Of a stretch of 10,953 nucleotides of DNA, positions 1 through 6,579 are shown one piece after another. Within the stretch, counting starts at the first letter, position 1, and each line of letters begins with the position of its first letter. This DNA comes from JBEKCP01 sp050014815 (lineage in GTDB: Bacteria > Planctomycetota > Planctomycetia > Pirellulales > Thermoguttaceae). The notes beneath the pieces were generated by a model, which worked only from the letters and a program-made list of their open reading frames with translations, ran no database searches and was not told the DNA's origin. A program made the translations under genes and the position numbers. Where the stretch lies: positions 1 to 10,953 of the forward strand of contig JBEKCP010000148.1 in assembly GCA_050014815.1 (NCBI GenBank). The letters run 5' to 3'.

Positions 1-38
1 AGTAGCGTGGAGCGACCGCTACTTTCGCGGAGCGAAAG
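1..38. repeat. Two back-to-back short hairpins (interspersed palindrome)
   Basis: Positions 1-7 (AGTAGCG) are perfectly complementary to 17-23 (CGCTACT) around a 9-nt loop. Positions 22-28 (CTTTCGC) pair with 32-38 (GCGAAAG) around a GGA loop. The two hairpins overlap by two bases, so they could be alternative folds. The unit lies upstream of the cyclase gene and may continue past the left edge. It resembles the short interspersed palindromes seen between genes in planctomycete genomes, which is recollection rather than a search. It could sit at the 3' end of an upstream transcript. No T-tract follows, so it is not a standard intrinsic terminator. Confidence 0.5.
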
Positions 39-110
39 GCGACAATCCAGCCAGCCTACTCTTTCCGCAACAGAATCTACGTTAGGATTAAATGGGGGAC
101 CGTCCCAGGC

Positions 111-2018
111 ATGTTCCCAAAGGTGGTATCCTTGTTGGGCCTGCAGCGAGTCTTGCGGAGTCGGGCACGGCGGGGCGTGCTGGTCGGGGTGGCCTGCGCC
201 TTGATCTGCTGGCTCCTGGACGGCACCTCCTGGGTCCGCGATCTGGAGCACCATGCCTACGACAACTGCCTGGGCTTTCGTGGCCGGCGGACCAGTCAAG
301 CCAAGATCATCATTGTGCGTCTGGACAATCCGTCTCTGGAGAAACTCGGCAAGCCCTTGGTGTTTCTAAGCCCGGAGTTGGCTGATGTCGTCAAGTATCT
401 GCACGACGCCGGGGCGGCCTCCATCGGACTCGATGTGCTCGTGCCGGACCAGGAGAACAAGGAGACGATGGAGTTCCTGGGGCACGGTGGCCCCGGCGAG
501 GCCGAGGCCATGGGCCGCGCGGTCGTCCAGGCGGGCAACGTCGAGCTGCCCGACATCATGCGCGAGGGCGAAACGCCGCTGTTGCCGATGTACGAGTGGA
601 GGCTGCTCGACCCGGACTGGGCCGACTTGGGTTGCGTCGACCTGTCCGAAGACGCCGACCAGTGTGTGCGGCGGCAAGATCTGACGGCACAGGACCCTTC
701 AAGGCAGCTTTACCCGTCCTTCGCCGTGGCCGTCTTCACCAAGGCCGGCAGGATGGCGCCGCCGGAGTCCGCGGACGATCCCCTGCTGTTGGACGGACGG
801 CCCATCCCCTTGGATCACCGTGGCGCCATGCGAATCAATTACGTCGGCCCGCCGGGGACAATCCCCCATGTACCGTTCTACGACGTCCTGGAGGCCGCCC
901 GCGGAAAACGATCGCTCCCGCAGGACTGGCGCGGAGCCATGGTCCTGATCGGCCGGACGGCGCCGCGCGTGGAAGACACACATCACGTCCCCCGCATGAA
1001 TCTGTCAATCGCCGAGATCCTGCAGTCTACCTGGAGCCGTCATGCGACGAACGAGGTGCCGGGCGTGGAAATCCACGCCAACATCATCGCTACGCTCGCC
1101 GACCGGAGGTTCCTCGTCAGGCCCTGGTGGCTGAATACTCCAATCCTGCTCATCCTGGCCGGAGCAATCTTGGGAACGGCCTTCAGCCGGCTGAGCCTCG
1201 AGGCGGGGGCCGCCCTCCTGGCGGCCTATCTCGTCGCGTGGCAGGCATTCTGCCTGCTGGCCTTCCGCTATGCCGATTGGCCGGTCGAGCAGGTCGCGAT
1301 GTTCACCCTGGGCATTCTGCTCTACGGGGTTATCTTCGGCCTCCGCTGGCGGGTGATCCGGCGGATGATGGGAATGATCAAGTCGGAGGCCGTTGCCCAG
1401 GCCCTCGAAGCCGAGCCAGGCAGACTCAAGCTCAAAGGCCAACAGCGCGAAATTACCGTGCTCTTCACCGACGTCCGCAACTTCACCGATTTTTCCGAAT
1501 CCCACACCGCATCCCAAGTGGTCGCGCTGCTGAACGAGTTCTTCTCCACCGTGGTGCCCCTGATCGAGGCCGAAGGCGGCATCGTCAACCAGTACCTGGG
1601 GGACGGAATGATGGTCCTCTTCGGCGCCCCGCGGTCGCAGCCGGACCATGCCCTGAGAGCGGTCCGGGCCGCCCAGGGCATCATCGCCCGCGTCCACCAG
1701 CTCCAGCACCGCTGGGCCCAACTGGGCGCCGAGGCATTCCGCGTCGGCATCGGCGTTCACACGGGCAAGGCCGTGGTCGGCACGATCGGCAGCCCCCGCC
1801 GGCTCGATTACACCGCCATCGGAGACACCGTCAACACCGCCTCGCGGATCGAGTCCGGCAACAAGCAACTGCAATCCGAGATCCTCGTCAGCGAGGCCAC
1901 CGTGGCCGCCCTCCCCGAGGCCGAGCGCCGGCGGCTGGCCCTCACCTGGCAGGAAAGCACCCTCGCGGTCAAGGGGAAACGCGAGCCTCTGAAAGTCTTT
2001 GCGATCGGGGCCACTTGA
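111..2018 (+). CDS. CHASE2-domain class III adenylate/guanylate cyclase, membrane-bound
   Basis: This 635-aa receptor-type nucleotide cyclase should make cAMP (or cGMP) in response to an extracytoplasmic signal. An N-terminal membrane anchor (about residues 22-38) precedes a CHASE2 sensor (about 45-330, with the motif ASIGLDVLVPD), predicted to be outside the membrane. Three hydrophobic helices follow between about 340 and 425 (first near WWLNTPILLILAG). A cytoplasmic class III catalytic domain fills about 445-610. Both metal-binding aspartates are present (D454 in FTDVRNF, D498 in LGDGMM), as are the transition-state Asn/Arg (N575, R579 in VNTASRIE) and T568 in DYTAIGD, typical of class IIIb. 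The position usually holding the purine-specifying Lys, three residues before the GD, is Gln (Q494). The start at 111 has a G-rich stretch (94-99) upstream but no ideal Shine-Dalgarno. The next gene is a FecR/TPR protein on the same strand. The family is clear; the nucleotide specificity is not. Confidence 0.93.
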   Translation: MFPKVVSLLGLQRVLRSRARRGVLVGVACALICWLLDGTSWVRDLEHHAYDNCLGFRGRRTSQAKIIIVRLDNPSLEKLGKPLVFLSPELADVVKYLHDAGAASIGLDVLVPDQENKETMEFLGHGGPGEAEAMGRAVVQAGNVELPDIMREGETPLLPMYEWRLLDPDWADLGCVDLSEDADQCVRRQDLTAQDPSRQLYPSFAVAVFTKAGRMAPPESADDPLLLDGRPIPLDHRGAMRINYVGPPGTIPHVPFYDVLEAARGKRSLPQDWRGAMVLIGRTAPRVEDTHHVPRMNLSIAEILQSTWSRHATNEVPGVEIHANIIATLADRRFLVRPWWLNTPILLILAGAILGTAFSRLSLEAGAALLAAYLVAWQAFCLLAFRYADWPVEQVAMFTLGILLYGVIFGLRWRVIRRMMGMIKSEAVAQALEAEPGRLKLKGQQREITVLFTDVRNFTDFSESHTASQVVALLNEFFSTVVPLIEAEGGIVNQYLGDGMMVLFGAPRSQPDHALRAVRAAQGIIARVHQLQHRWAQLGAEAFRVGIGVHTGKAVVGTIGSPRRLDYTAIGDTVNTASRIESGNKQLQSEILVSEATVAALPEAERRRLALTWQESTLAVKGKREPLKVFAIGAT

Positions 2019-2095
2019 AACTTGCCGGGAAAACGCGAGGATTACAGAAACCGTGGGAACAAGAGCGGGTATTGACCCGGCGAAATGCACAAGGG

Positions 2096-2209
2096 AATCA
2101 CGAAATCCCGAAAGAACGAAAACTCGAAGGAAGTCAGGGAAACGATTTGAGCACGTTCGATGGATTTCCCCCGTTTTTCGGGCTTTCGTTCTTTCGGGCT
2201 TTCGTGATT
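2096..2209. repeat. Large imperfect inverted repeat (33-bp arms) between cyclase and FecR genes
   Basis: The left arm (2096-2128) and the reverse complement of the right arm (2177-2209) agree at 30 of 33 positions, and one of the three differences is a G-U wobble. The loop is 48 nt and contains a further GGGAAA/TTTCCC pair (2137-2142 with 2165-2170). The arms are built from short repeated words (CGAAA, CCCGAAAG, GAACGAAA) with few cytosines on the left arm, unlike the flanking genes. RNA from either strand would form a long hairpin. It may be an interspersed repeat, a non-autonomous mobile element, or a processing/attenuation structure between two cotranscribed genes. No T-run follows. Confidence 0.8.
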
Positions 2210-2265
2210 GTCCGCTTTGCCCAATATAGGGTCTAACCAAGAAAGTGTTGACAAAGGAGAAGATC

Positions 2266-3255
2266 ATGGCCAAGCGACTCCGCTGGATTGTGCCGCTCGT
2301 TGTATTGTGCCTGGGCATCGCCGCCCATGCCGAGGCCGCCGTCCCGGCAGCCCGGGTCCTGGAGACTAAAGGCAAAGTCGTCGTCAAGCCCAAGGGCGAC
2401 GACTCGCGCGAGCTTGCCCCCCTGGACACGGTGTACCTAGATGAAAAAGTGGTCCTGGTGTCGGGATCCTCCGCGGTGCTGGCCTTCCGCGCCGACGGTC
2501 ATATCGAGCGGCTCTCGCAGCCCGGCGAAGTCGTTGTCACCAAGACCGGCTGCGATCCGAAGACCGGCGTCGAAGTATTGGAGGCCCCCGAGCGGCACAA
2601 GAAGTTGGTGAGCGCCACCGTCATGTCGCTGCACCCGCGGGGGTCGGCGGGGGTCACGATCTTCCGCAGTGCGGGCCCCGGCAAGCCGCCGCCCATGCGC
2701 ATCAGCCCCGTGCGCGGCTCGACCATCCTGACCGAGCGTCCCCGGCTTGCATGGTCGGCGGTGCCGGACGCCGTCCGCTATGAAGTCGCCGTGAAAGTCG
2801 ACCCCAAGGGTTGGGGCATGACGACCAAGGAGACGCAAGCGGACTATCCCGGCGATCCCCCGCTGAAGCCCGGCAGCCTCCATGAATGGTTGGTGACCGT
2901 GACACTTGCCGACGGAACCACCCGCCATGCCTGCGAAGGCGAGTTCACCGTGGCCACCGAGGAGCAGCGGGCCCGGGCGGCCGACTTGAAGCCCCTTGCC
3001 ACGGGGACCGACGTCGCTTATCTCGCGCTGGCCGCCGTGTGGTACGACGAGAACAACATGATCCCGGAAGCGGTGGCGGCCTACGAACGGCTGGTCTCGC
3101 TCGAGCCCGGCGTTGCGGTGTTCCATTTCGCGCTCAGCCGTCTCTACATGCGGGAGGAGCGCCCGGCCGACTCGCAAAAGGCCTACGCCCGGGGCAGGCA
3201 GCTAAAGCCGCTGCCGGCCAAGCCGCCGCGTCCCAGTTGGCTGCCGAAGGGGTGA
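2266..3255 (+). CDS. Exported FecR-like domain protein with Fn3-like and TPR regions
   Basis: This 329-aa protein begins with a Sec-type signal peptide (residues 1-25: basic MAKRLRW, a hydrophobic core, then AHAEA at the likely cleavage site). Residues about 28-95 resemble the FecR-like fold (VLETKGKVVVKP, then LDTVYLDEKVVLVSGSSAVLAF). Residues about 148-230 look like an Ig/Fn3-type beta domain (RPRLAWSAVPDAVRYEVAV, then HEWLVTVTLADGT). Residues about 248-315 form one to two TPR-like helical pairs (EAVAAYERLVSLEPG, then DSQKAYARGRQLKP). The ATG at 2266 is preferred because AAGGAGA (2254-2260) sits 5 nt upstream; an in-frame GTG at 2245 overlaps that ribosome-binding site and is unlikely. The protein has no membrane helix beyond the signal and no sigma factor next door, so it is probably not a classical anti-sigma FecR. 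Pairing with the CHASE2 cyclase suggests a periplasmic partner or sensor, which is inference. Confidence 0.85.
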   Translation: MAKRLRWIVPLVVLCLGIAAHAEAAVPAARVLETKGKVVVKPKGDDSRELAPLDTVYLDEKVVLVSGSSAVLAFRADGHIERLSQPGEVVVTKTGCDPKTGVEVLEAPERHKKLVSATVMSLHPRGSAGVTIFRSAGPGKPPPMRISPVRGSTILTERPRLAWSAVPDAVRYEVAVKVDPKGWGMTTKETQADYPGDPPLKPGSLHEWLVTVTLADGTTRHACEGEFTVATEEQRARAADLKPLATGTDVAYLALAAVWYDENNMIPEAVAAYERLVSLEPGVAVFHFALSRLYMREERPADSQKAYARGRQLKPLPAKPPRPSWLPKG

Positions 3256-3292
3256 CTCCGAGCGGTCCGCCATACGCTCAAGGGGGCGCACG

Positions 3293-3724
3293 TCACTCGA
3301 TCTCTGCCAGAATGCCGCCGGGCTCGCGAGGGTGGAGCGATTGGGTCGTGCAGTCGACCAGCAAGTCGAGCTCCTCCAAAACGATGGCTCCGATGAGCGC
3401 ATCCGTGCGGCGCGGCTCCACGACGGCCGAAAAAACGCCGTGTCGCCCGAGGAGCCGCAGCCAGACGTTGCTCACCTGCGGCCGTTTCTCCTGCCTGTGG
3501 TCGGCATAGCGCACCAGGATCTCGCCTTCGGCCTGCAACTGCAACTCGTCAGCGACCCACTGCGGCAGGACGAGCCGCGCGGCCCCGCTATCCACGACGC
3601 CGGATACCGCTACGTGTTTTACGCCTTCCGGGATCACAGCCGTGGGCGCGGCCTGCACAACATCGCGATTGTTGGCGACCACGAACTCGACCGAGAATCG
3701 CCCCATTGCCGTCGCTCGCCTCAT
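3293..3724 (-). CDS. Retropepsin-like (clan AA) aspartic protease family protein
   Basis: This small 143-aa protein has the single-lobe layout of retroviral-type aspartic proteases. The catalytic-type triad is DSG at residues 45-47 (GVVDSGAARLVLP), where DTG is more common. A downstream hydrophobic-glycine segment (DALIGAIVLEELDLLVD, about 108-124) matches the family's second conserved block. Active enzymes of this size would be dimers with one Asp from each subunit. There is no signal peptide, so a cytoplasmic location is likely. The ATG at 3724 is supported by GGAGGT (plus-strand acctcc, 3732-3737) with 7-nt spacing. An extra in-frame ATG lies six codons in. It converges tail-to-tail with the FecR-like gene, leaving 37 bp between. 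A TAGAAT-like -10 (3765-3770 on the complement) lies upstream but lacks a good -35. Substrate and role are unknown. Confidence 0.8.
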   Translation of the reverse strand: MRRATAMGRFSVEFVVANNRDVVQAAPTAVIPEGVKHVAVSGVVDSGAARLVLPQWVADELQLQAEGEILVRYADHRQEKRPQVSNVWLRLLGRHGVFSAVVEPRRTDALIGAIVLEELDLLVDCTTQSLHPREPGGILAEIE

Positions 3725-4165
3725 TGCATGGACCTCCGGGCCGGGAATGTACCATGACCATCTTATTCTACCCTGTTCCGGATTGAATTAACAGGCCGGG
3801 CAGATTCCCAAGGGGGCTGCAGGCCGGTGTAGAAAATGTGCGAGAACTATTTTCCCGCCGTGACAAGTCGGCTCTTACGTGGCCTGCTACGTCGTTGGAT
3901 GGTCATGAAAAACGGTTCCGGCAGCTTTTCCGGGTCCCTTTCTGGCTCTTTTCTGGCTTTTCTGGCCCAGATGGCCGACTTATGCCAACTGCGCGGTTTG
4001 CGGCTGAATCGCGTGCGACGGACTGTGGTGAACGAACATGTCGAACTGAAAGAACACCAGTGCGATGACTTCACCAGTATTGAAAAGGATCTCGTGGCGG
4101 CACTTGGGCTCGTCTACAACGTCGACTTCATCATAGAGCCACTGGCGCTGAAGCGAAGCTGGGGA
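3725..4165. other. Gene-free stretch between glgC and the protease gene; no assignable gene
   Basis: This ~440 bp lies downstream of glgC and upstream of the protease gene. It is less GC-rich than its surroundings. It holds a pyrimidine-rich tract with three copies of TTTCTGGC (3939-3946, 3950-3957, 3959-3966) and a related unit just upstream. On the plus strand a frame is open from the ATG at 3836 but continues without a break through the whole antisense of glgC, so only its first ~105 codons could be anything independent. On the minus strand a ~50-codon open stretch (about 4140 to 3990) has no good start. I recognise no product in either. It may be a decayed gene or an interspersed element. 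It probably contains the protease promoter near 3765-3800. Confidence 0.4.
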
Positions 4166-5419
4166 TTACCCTGGCGGGCCGGCCTGCTCGTGCTCCATCA
4201 TGTGGGTCTTGGCAATCACCGTCACCCCGTTGTCGGTGACGGTGAAGCCGCGGGCGCGGTCCTGGTCGTGGTCGTAGCCGACCTCGATGCCGGCGGGGAT
4301 TTGGGCCTCCTTGTCGATGATCGCCCGGCGGACCTTCGCATACCGCCCGACGTTCACGCCCTCGAACAGAATCGAGTCGGCCACCTGCGAGTAGCTGTTG
4401 ATGCGGACGTTCGGGCCGAGGATCGACCGCTCCACCTGGCCTCCGGAGATGATCGTGCCCTGGCAGACGATGCTGTCCAGGGCCTGGCCGCGCCGGGCGG
4501 TCGCCCCCTTCTCCGCGAAGACGAACTTCGGCGGCGGAAGGTTGGGCTGGAACGTCCGGATCGGCCACCGCTGGTCGTAGAGGTTCAACTGCGGATCGAC
4601 CGAGACCAGGTCCAGGTTCGCCTCGTAGTAGGCGTCCAGCGTCCCGACGTCCCGCCAGTAGGCGTCCTTCTTGCGGTTCTCGTCGAGAAACGGGTAGGCG
4701 AACACGCGGTGCGTGCGGATCACCGACGGGATCAGGTCGTGGCCGAAATCGTGCTTGCTGGCGTGCTGGGTCGCGTCGAGGCAGAGCTGCTCGAAGAGGA
4801 ACCGGGCGTTGAAGAGGTAGATGCCCATCGAGCCCAGCACGTGCTCGGGGTCGCCGGGGATCGTCTTGGGATGCTCGGGCTTCTCCTCGAACCCCACGAT
4901 GCGGCTCTCGGCGTCGGCCTCCATCACGCCGAGTTGGCCGGCGGCCGCCGCCGCGGAGACCCTCAGCGCGCCGACCGTCACGTCGGCGTGCGTCTCGACG
5001 TGCCGCTCGACCAGCTTCATGTAGTCCATCTTGTAGATGTGGTCGCCGGCGAGGATGATGACGTGGGTGGGGCGTTCCTTCTCCATCGTGTAGATGTTCT
5101 GGTAGACGGCGTCGGCCGTGCCCTGGTACCAGTGCTCGTCGATCCGCTGCTGCGGCGGCACGACGTCGATGAACTCGCCCAGTTCGCGGCACAGGTAGCC
5201 CTGCCAGCCGAGGCTGATGTGGCGGTCCAGGCTCCTCGCCTTGTACTGGGTCAGGATGAGGTTCTTGCGGACGCCGCTGTTGAGGCAGTTCGAGAGGGTG
5301 AAATCGATGATGCGGTAGATGCCCCCGAAGGGCACGGCGGGCTTGGCCCGGTCGCGGGTCAAGGGCTCCAACCGGGACCCCTTGCCGCCGGCAAGGATCA
5401 CCGCCAGAACGTCTTTCAT
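4166..5419 (-). CDS. glgC: Glucose-1-phosphate adenylyltransferase (ADP-glucose pyrophosphorylase)
   Basis: GlgC makes ADP-glucose from glucose-1-phosphate and ATP, the committed step of bacterial glycogen synthesis. With the start at 5419 it has 417 aa, close to the family norm. The nucleotidyltransferase signature LAGGKGSRLEPLT is at the very N-terminus, followed by KPAVPFGG and YRIIDFTLSNC. WYQGTADAVYQN, ILAGDHIYKMDY, GFEEKPE and GSMGIYLF complete the catalytic domain. The C-terminal part (from about residue 300, GGQVERSILGPNVRINSYSQ) has the left-handed beta-helix pattern. The ATG at 5419 gives the usual short N-terminus (MKDVLAVILAGG). An in-frame ATG at 5452 has a better ribosome-binding site (GGGGAG/AGGGGA) but adds 11 residues, and one at 5497 would translate the palindromic repeat. 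It follows rpsI on the same strand with the repeat in between. No other glycogen gene is in the window. Confidence 0.95.
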   Translation of the reverse strand: MKDVLAVILAGGKGSRLEPLTRDRAKPAVPFGGIYRIIDFTLSNCLNSGVRKNLILTQYKARSLDRHISLGWQGYLCRELGEFIDVVPPQQRIDEHWYQGTADAVYQNIYTMEKERPTHVIILAGDHIYKMDYMKLVERHVETHADVTVGALRVSAAAAAGQLGVMEADAESRIVGFEEKPEHPKTIPGDPEHVLGSMGIYLFNARFLFEQLCLDATQHASKHDFGHDLIPSVIRTHRVFAYPFLDENRKKDAYWRDVGTLDAYYEANLDLVSVDPQLNLYDQRWPIRTFQPNLPPPKFVFAEKGATARRGQALDSIVCQGTIISGGQVERSILGPNVRINSYSQVADSILFEGVNVGRYAKVRRAIIDKEAQIPAGIEVGYDHDQDRARGFTVTDNGVTVIAKTHMMEHEQAGPPG

Positions 5420-5456
5420 CTCGACTCGACTTGGCACGGTTTCCCCTGTCATGGTC

Positions 5457-5557
5457 CCCTCTCCCCTTGGGAGAGGGTTAGGGTGAGGGGAATTCAAGAA
5501 TAGCGTATCTGGGGCGACTTCCCCTCACCCCCGGCCCCTCTCCCGAAGGGAGAGGGG
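5457..5557. repeat. REP/BIME-like inverted pair of palindromes between rpsI and glgC
   Basis: Two hairpins face each other. CCCTCTCCC (5457-5465) pairs with GGGAGAGGG (5469-5477) around a 3-nt loop. CCCCTCTCCC (5535-5544) pairs with GGGAGAGGGG (5548-5557) around GAA. Between them, GGGTGAGGGGAA (5481-5492) is perfectly complementary to TTCCCCTCACCC (5519-5530), so the whole 101-bp unit is an inverted repeat of one REP-like sequence. It starts 5 nt after the rpsI stop and ends upstream of glgC. A U-tract is missing, so it may act more as an mRNA 3'-end protector or rho-linked attenuator than an intrinsic terminator. This CCTCACCCTAACCCTCTCCC-type repeat is widespread in bacteria, by recollection. 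Confidence 0.85.
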
Positions 5558-5562
5558 AGGCT

Positions 5563-5976
5563 TTATCGCTTCGAGAACTGTGTGCCGCGCCGCGCGCCGC
5601 GGAGGCCGTATTTCTTGCGCTCTTTCATGCGGCTGTCGCGGGTCAGCATGCCCGACTCACGCAACGGCGCCAAATTGTCCTCGCTGAGCTTCTTCAGGGC
5701 CCTGGCAATGCCCAGCTTGCAGGCATGGGACTGGCCGGTGATGCCGCCCCCCTGGACGCGAATCAGGACGTCGACCTGGTCGCGGCGGCCGGTCTGGACC
5801 AGCGGGGCCACGACGGCGTTGCGATGGTCCAGGTTGTGGAAGTACTCGTCCAGCGGACGGCCGTTGATCGTGATCGCGCCCCCGCCCGTGCGGAGGCGAA
5901 TCCGCGCGACCGACGTTTTCCGCCGCCCGATCCCCAGAATGTCGCCTGCGCCTTTAACGGTCAGTGTGGCTGTCAT
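5563..5976 (-). CDS. rpsI: 30S ribosomal protein S9
   Basis: RpsI is a small-subunit protein whose C-terminal tail reaches the P-site tRNA. At 137 aa the length is normal for the family. GIGRRKTSVARIRL (about 16-29), ITINGRPLDEYF, GGGITGQSHA and the basic C-terminus GLRGARRGTQFSKR are all canonical, with the terminal Lys-Arg intact. The ATG at 5976 lies 4 nt after the rplM stop, and GGAG within the end of rplM can serve as its ribosome-binding site. This is the conserved L13-S9 operon, transcribed leftward. The REP-like hairpin begins 5 nt past the stop. Confidence 0.98.
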   Translation of the reverse strand: MTATLTVKGAGDILGIGRRKTSVARIRLRTGGGAITINGRPLDEYFHNLDHRNAVVAPLVQTGRRDQVDVLIRVQGGGITGQSHACKLGIARALKKLSEDNLAPLRESGMLTRDSRMKERKKYGLRGARRGTQFSKR

Positions 5977-5980
5977 GGAT

Positions 5981-6421
5981 TCACTTCACTCCGAGTTCTT
6001 TCGGTTCGGGCTGCTGGGCCTGGTGCGGATGCCGGCTCCCCGCGTAGATCTTCAACTTCTGGATCATCTTGAAGGCGAGCTTGTTCTTGGGGAGCATCCG
6101 GCGGACGGCCTCGTAGAGGATCTTCTCCGGCTTGCGTTTCTTCCGCGCCGCGGCCGTCTCGACGTGCAGTCCGGGATAGCCCGTGTACCACGTGTACTGC
6201 TTCTCGTCCCACTTGTTGGGGTCGCTGAAGATGATCTTCTCGACGTTGATGACGACCACGTAGTCGCCCGTGTCGATGTGGGGGGTATAGGTCGGCTGGT
6301 GCTTGCCCATCAGGATGACGGCAATGTCGCTGGCCAGGCGGCCCACGACCTTGTCCGTGGCGTCGACCAGCCACCACTTGGGCTCGATCTGGCCCGGCCT
6401 GGCCATGTAGGTTTTCGTCAT
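5981..6421 (-). CDS. rplM: 50S ribosomal protein L13
   Basis: RplM is an early-assembling large-subunit protein. At 146 aa it is close to the usual length. The family core is clear: VDATDKVVGRLASDIAVILMGKH, then TYTPHIDTGDYVVVINVEKI, RRMLPKNKL and LKIYAGSRHPHQAQQP. I chose the ATG at 6421 (MTKTYMARPG) because it gives the family's usual N-terminus. An ATG two codons earlier (6427) is equally possible, since neither has a strong Shine-Dalgarno. It is the first gene of the rplM-rpsI operon, and pntAA diverges from it across about 215 bp. Further open frame upstream in the same phase is antisense to pntAA and not part of the protein. Confidence 0.97.
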   Translation of the reverse strand: MTKTYMARPGQIEPKWWLVDATDKVVGRLASDIAVILMGKHQPTYTPHIDTGDYVVVINVEKIIFSDPNKWDEKQYTWYTGYPGLHVETAAARKKRKPEKILYEAVRRMLPKNKLAFKMIQKLKIYAGSRHPHQAQQPEPKELGVK

Positions 6422-6458
6422 TACCATGGTACGAATCTCGGCGGGATTCTCGTTTCTG

Positions 6459-6473
6459 CCGGCCCGAGGCCGG
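6459..6473. promoter_or_regulatory. Hairpin in the rplM 5' leader
   Basis: CCGGCC (6459-6464) and GGCCGG (6468-6473) form a perfect GC stem around CGA. It falls near the 5' end of the leader expected from the promoter at 6484-6512. A weaker pairing, ACGAATC (6431-6437) with GATTCTCGT (6445-6453), lies next to the start codon. A structured leader could be where L13 or S9 represses its own operon, as some ribosomal proteins do. That role is inference only. Confidence 0.35.
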
Positions 6474-6483
6474 GAAACCCTGT

Positions 6484-6512
6484 AGTTTATCGGTTTATCG
6501 ACCACCTGACAA
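6484..6512 (-). promoter_or_regulatory. Candidate sigma70-type promoter for rplM-rpsI
   Basis: Read on the minus strand, TTGTCA (6507-6512) matches the -35 consensus at 5 of 6 positions. TAAACT (6484-6489) matches the -10 at 4 of 6, and the spacer is exactly 17 nt. Transcription would start near 6477 and give a leader of about 55 nt before rplM. This is the best match found on that strand of the divergent region. Confidence 0.5.
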
Positions 6513-6579
6513 GCCATGCCGCCGAAGGTTTCGGGGCCGCTTGCGGCTTCGCAAGGTGGCATTGCCCAAAAGGGGGGAT

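Noticed and set aside
596..2236. 546-codon Arg/Pro/Gly-rich frame inside the cyclase gene
   Set aside because: Out-of-phase shadow of the cyclase; composition is that of a frame-shifted GC-rich gene and there are no domain motifs.
2245..2265. GTG start for the FecR-like protein at 2245
   Set aside because: It overlaps the AAGGAGA ribosome-binding site that serves the ATG at 2266, and the signal peptide begins naturally at the ATG.
1005..2429. 474-codon minus-strand frame across the cyclase and the inverted repeat
   Set aside because: Antisense to conserved catalytic motifs of the cyclase. It remains open only because of high GC.
2266..3255. Classical FecR anti-sigma regulator
   Set aside because: No sigma factor gene nearby and no transmembrane helix after the signal peptide; the TPR and Fn3-like regions point to an exported scaffold or sensor.
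5420..5497. N-terminal extension of GlgC starting at 5497
   Set aside because: It would translate the palindromic repeat; the conserved protein begins at 5419 or at most 5452.
3836..5503. 555-codon open frame on the plus strand across glgC
   Set aside because: From about 4166 it is antisense to glgC, a clear family member; its Val/Asp/Leu-rich product is what the reverse of a GC-rich gene gives. Only the first ~105 codons lie outside glgC and no family is recognisable there.
5535..5557. Intrinsic terminator for the rplM-rpsI operon
   Set aside because: The stem is strong but no run of T follows in the transcript direction, and the sequence is one half of a REP-like inverted pair.
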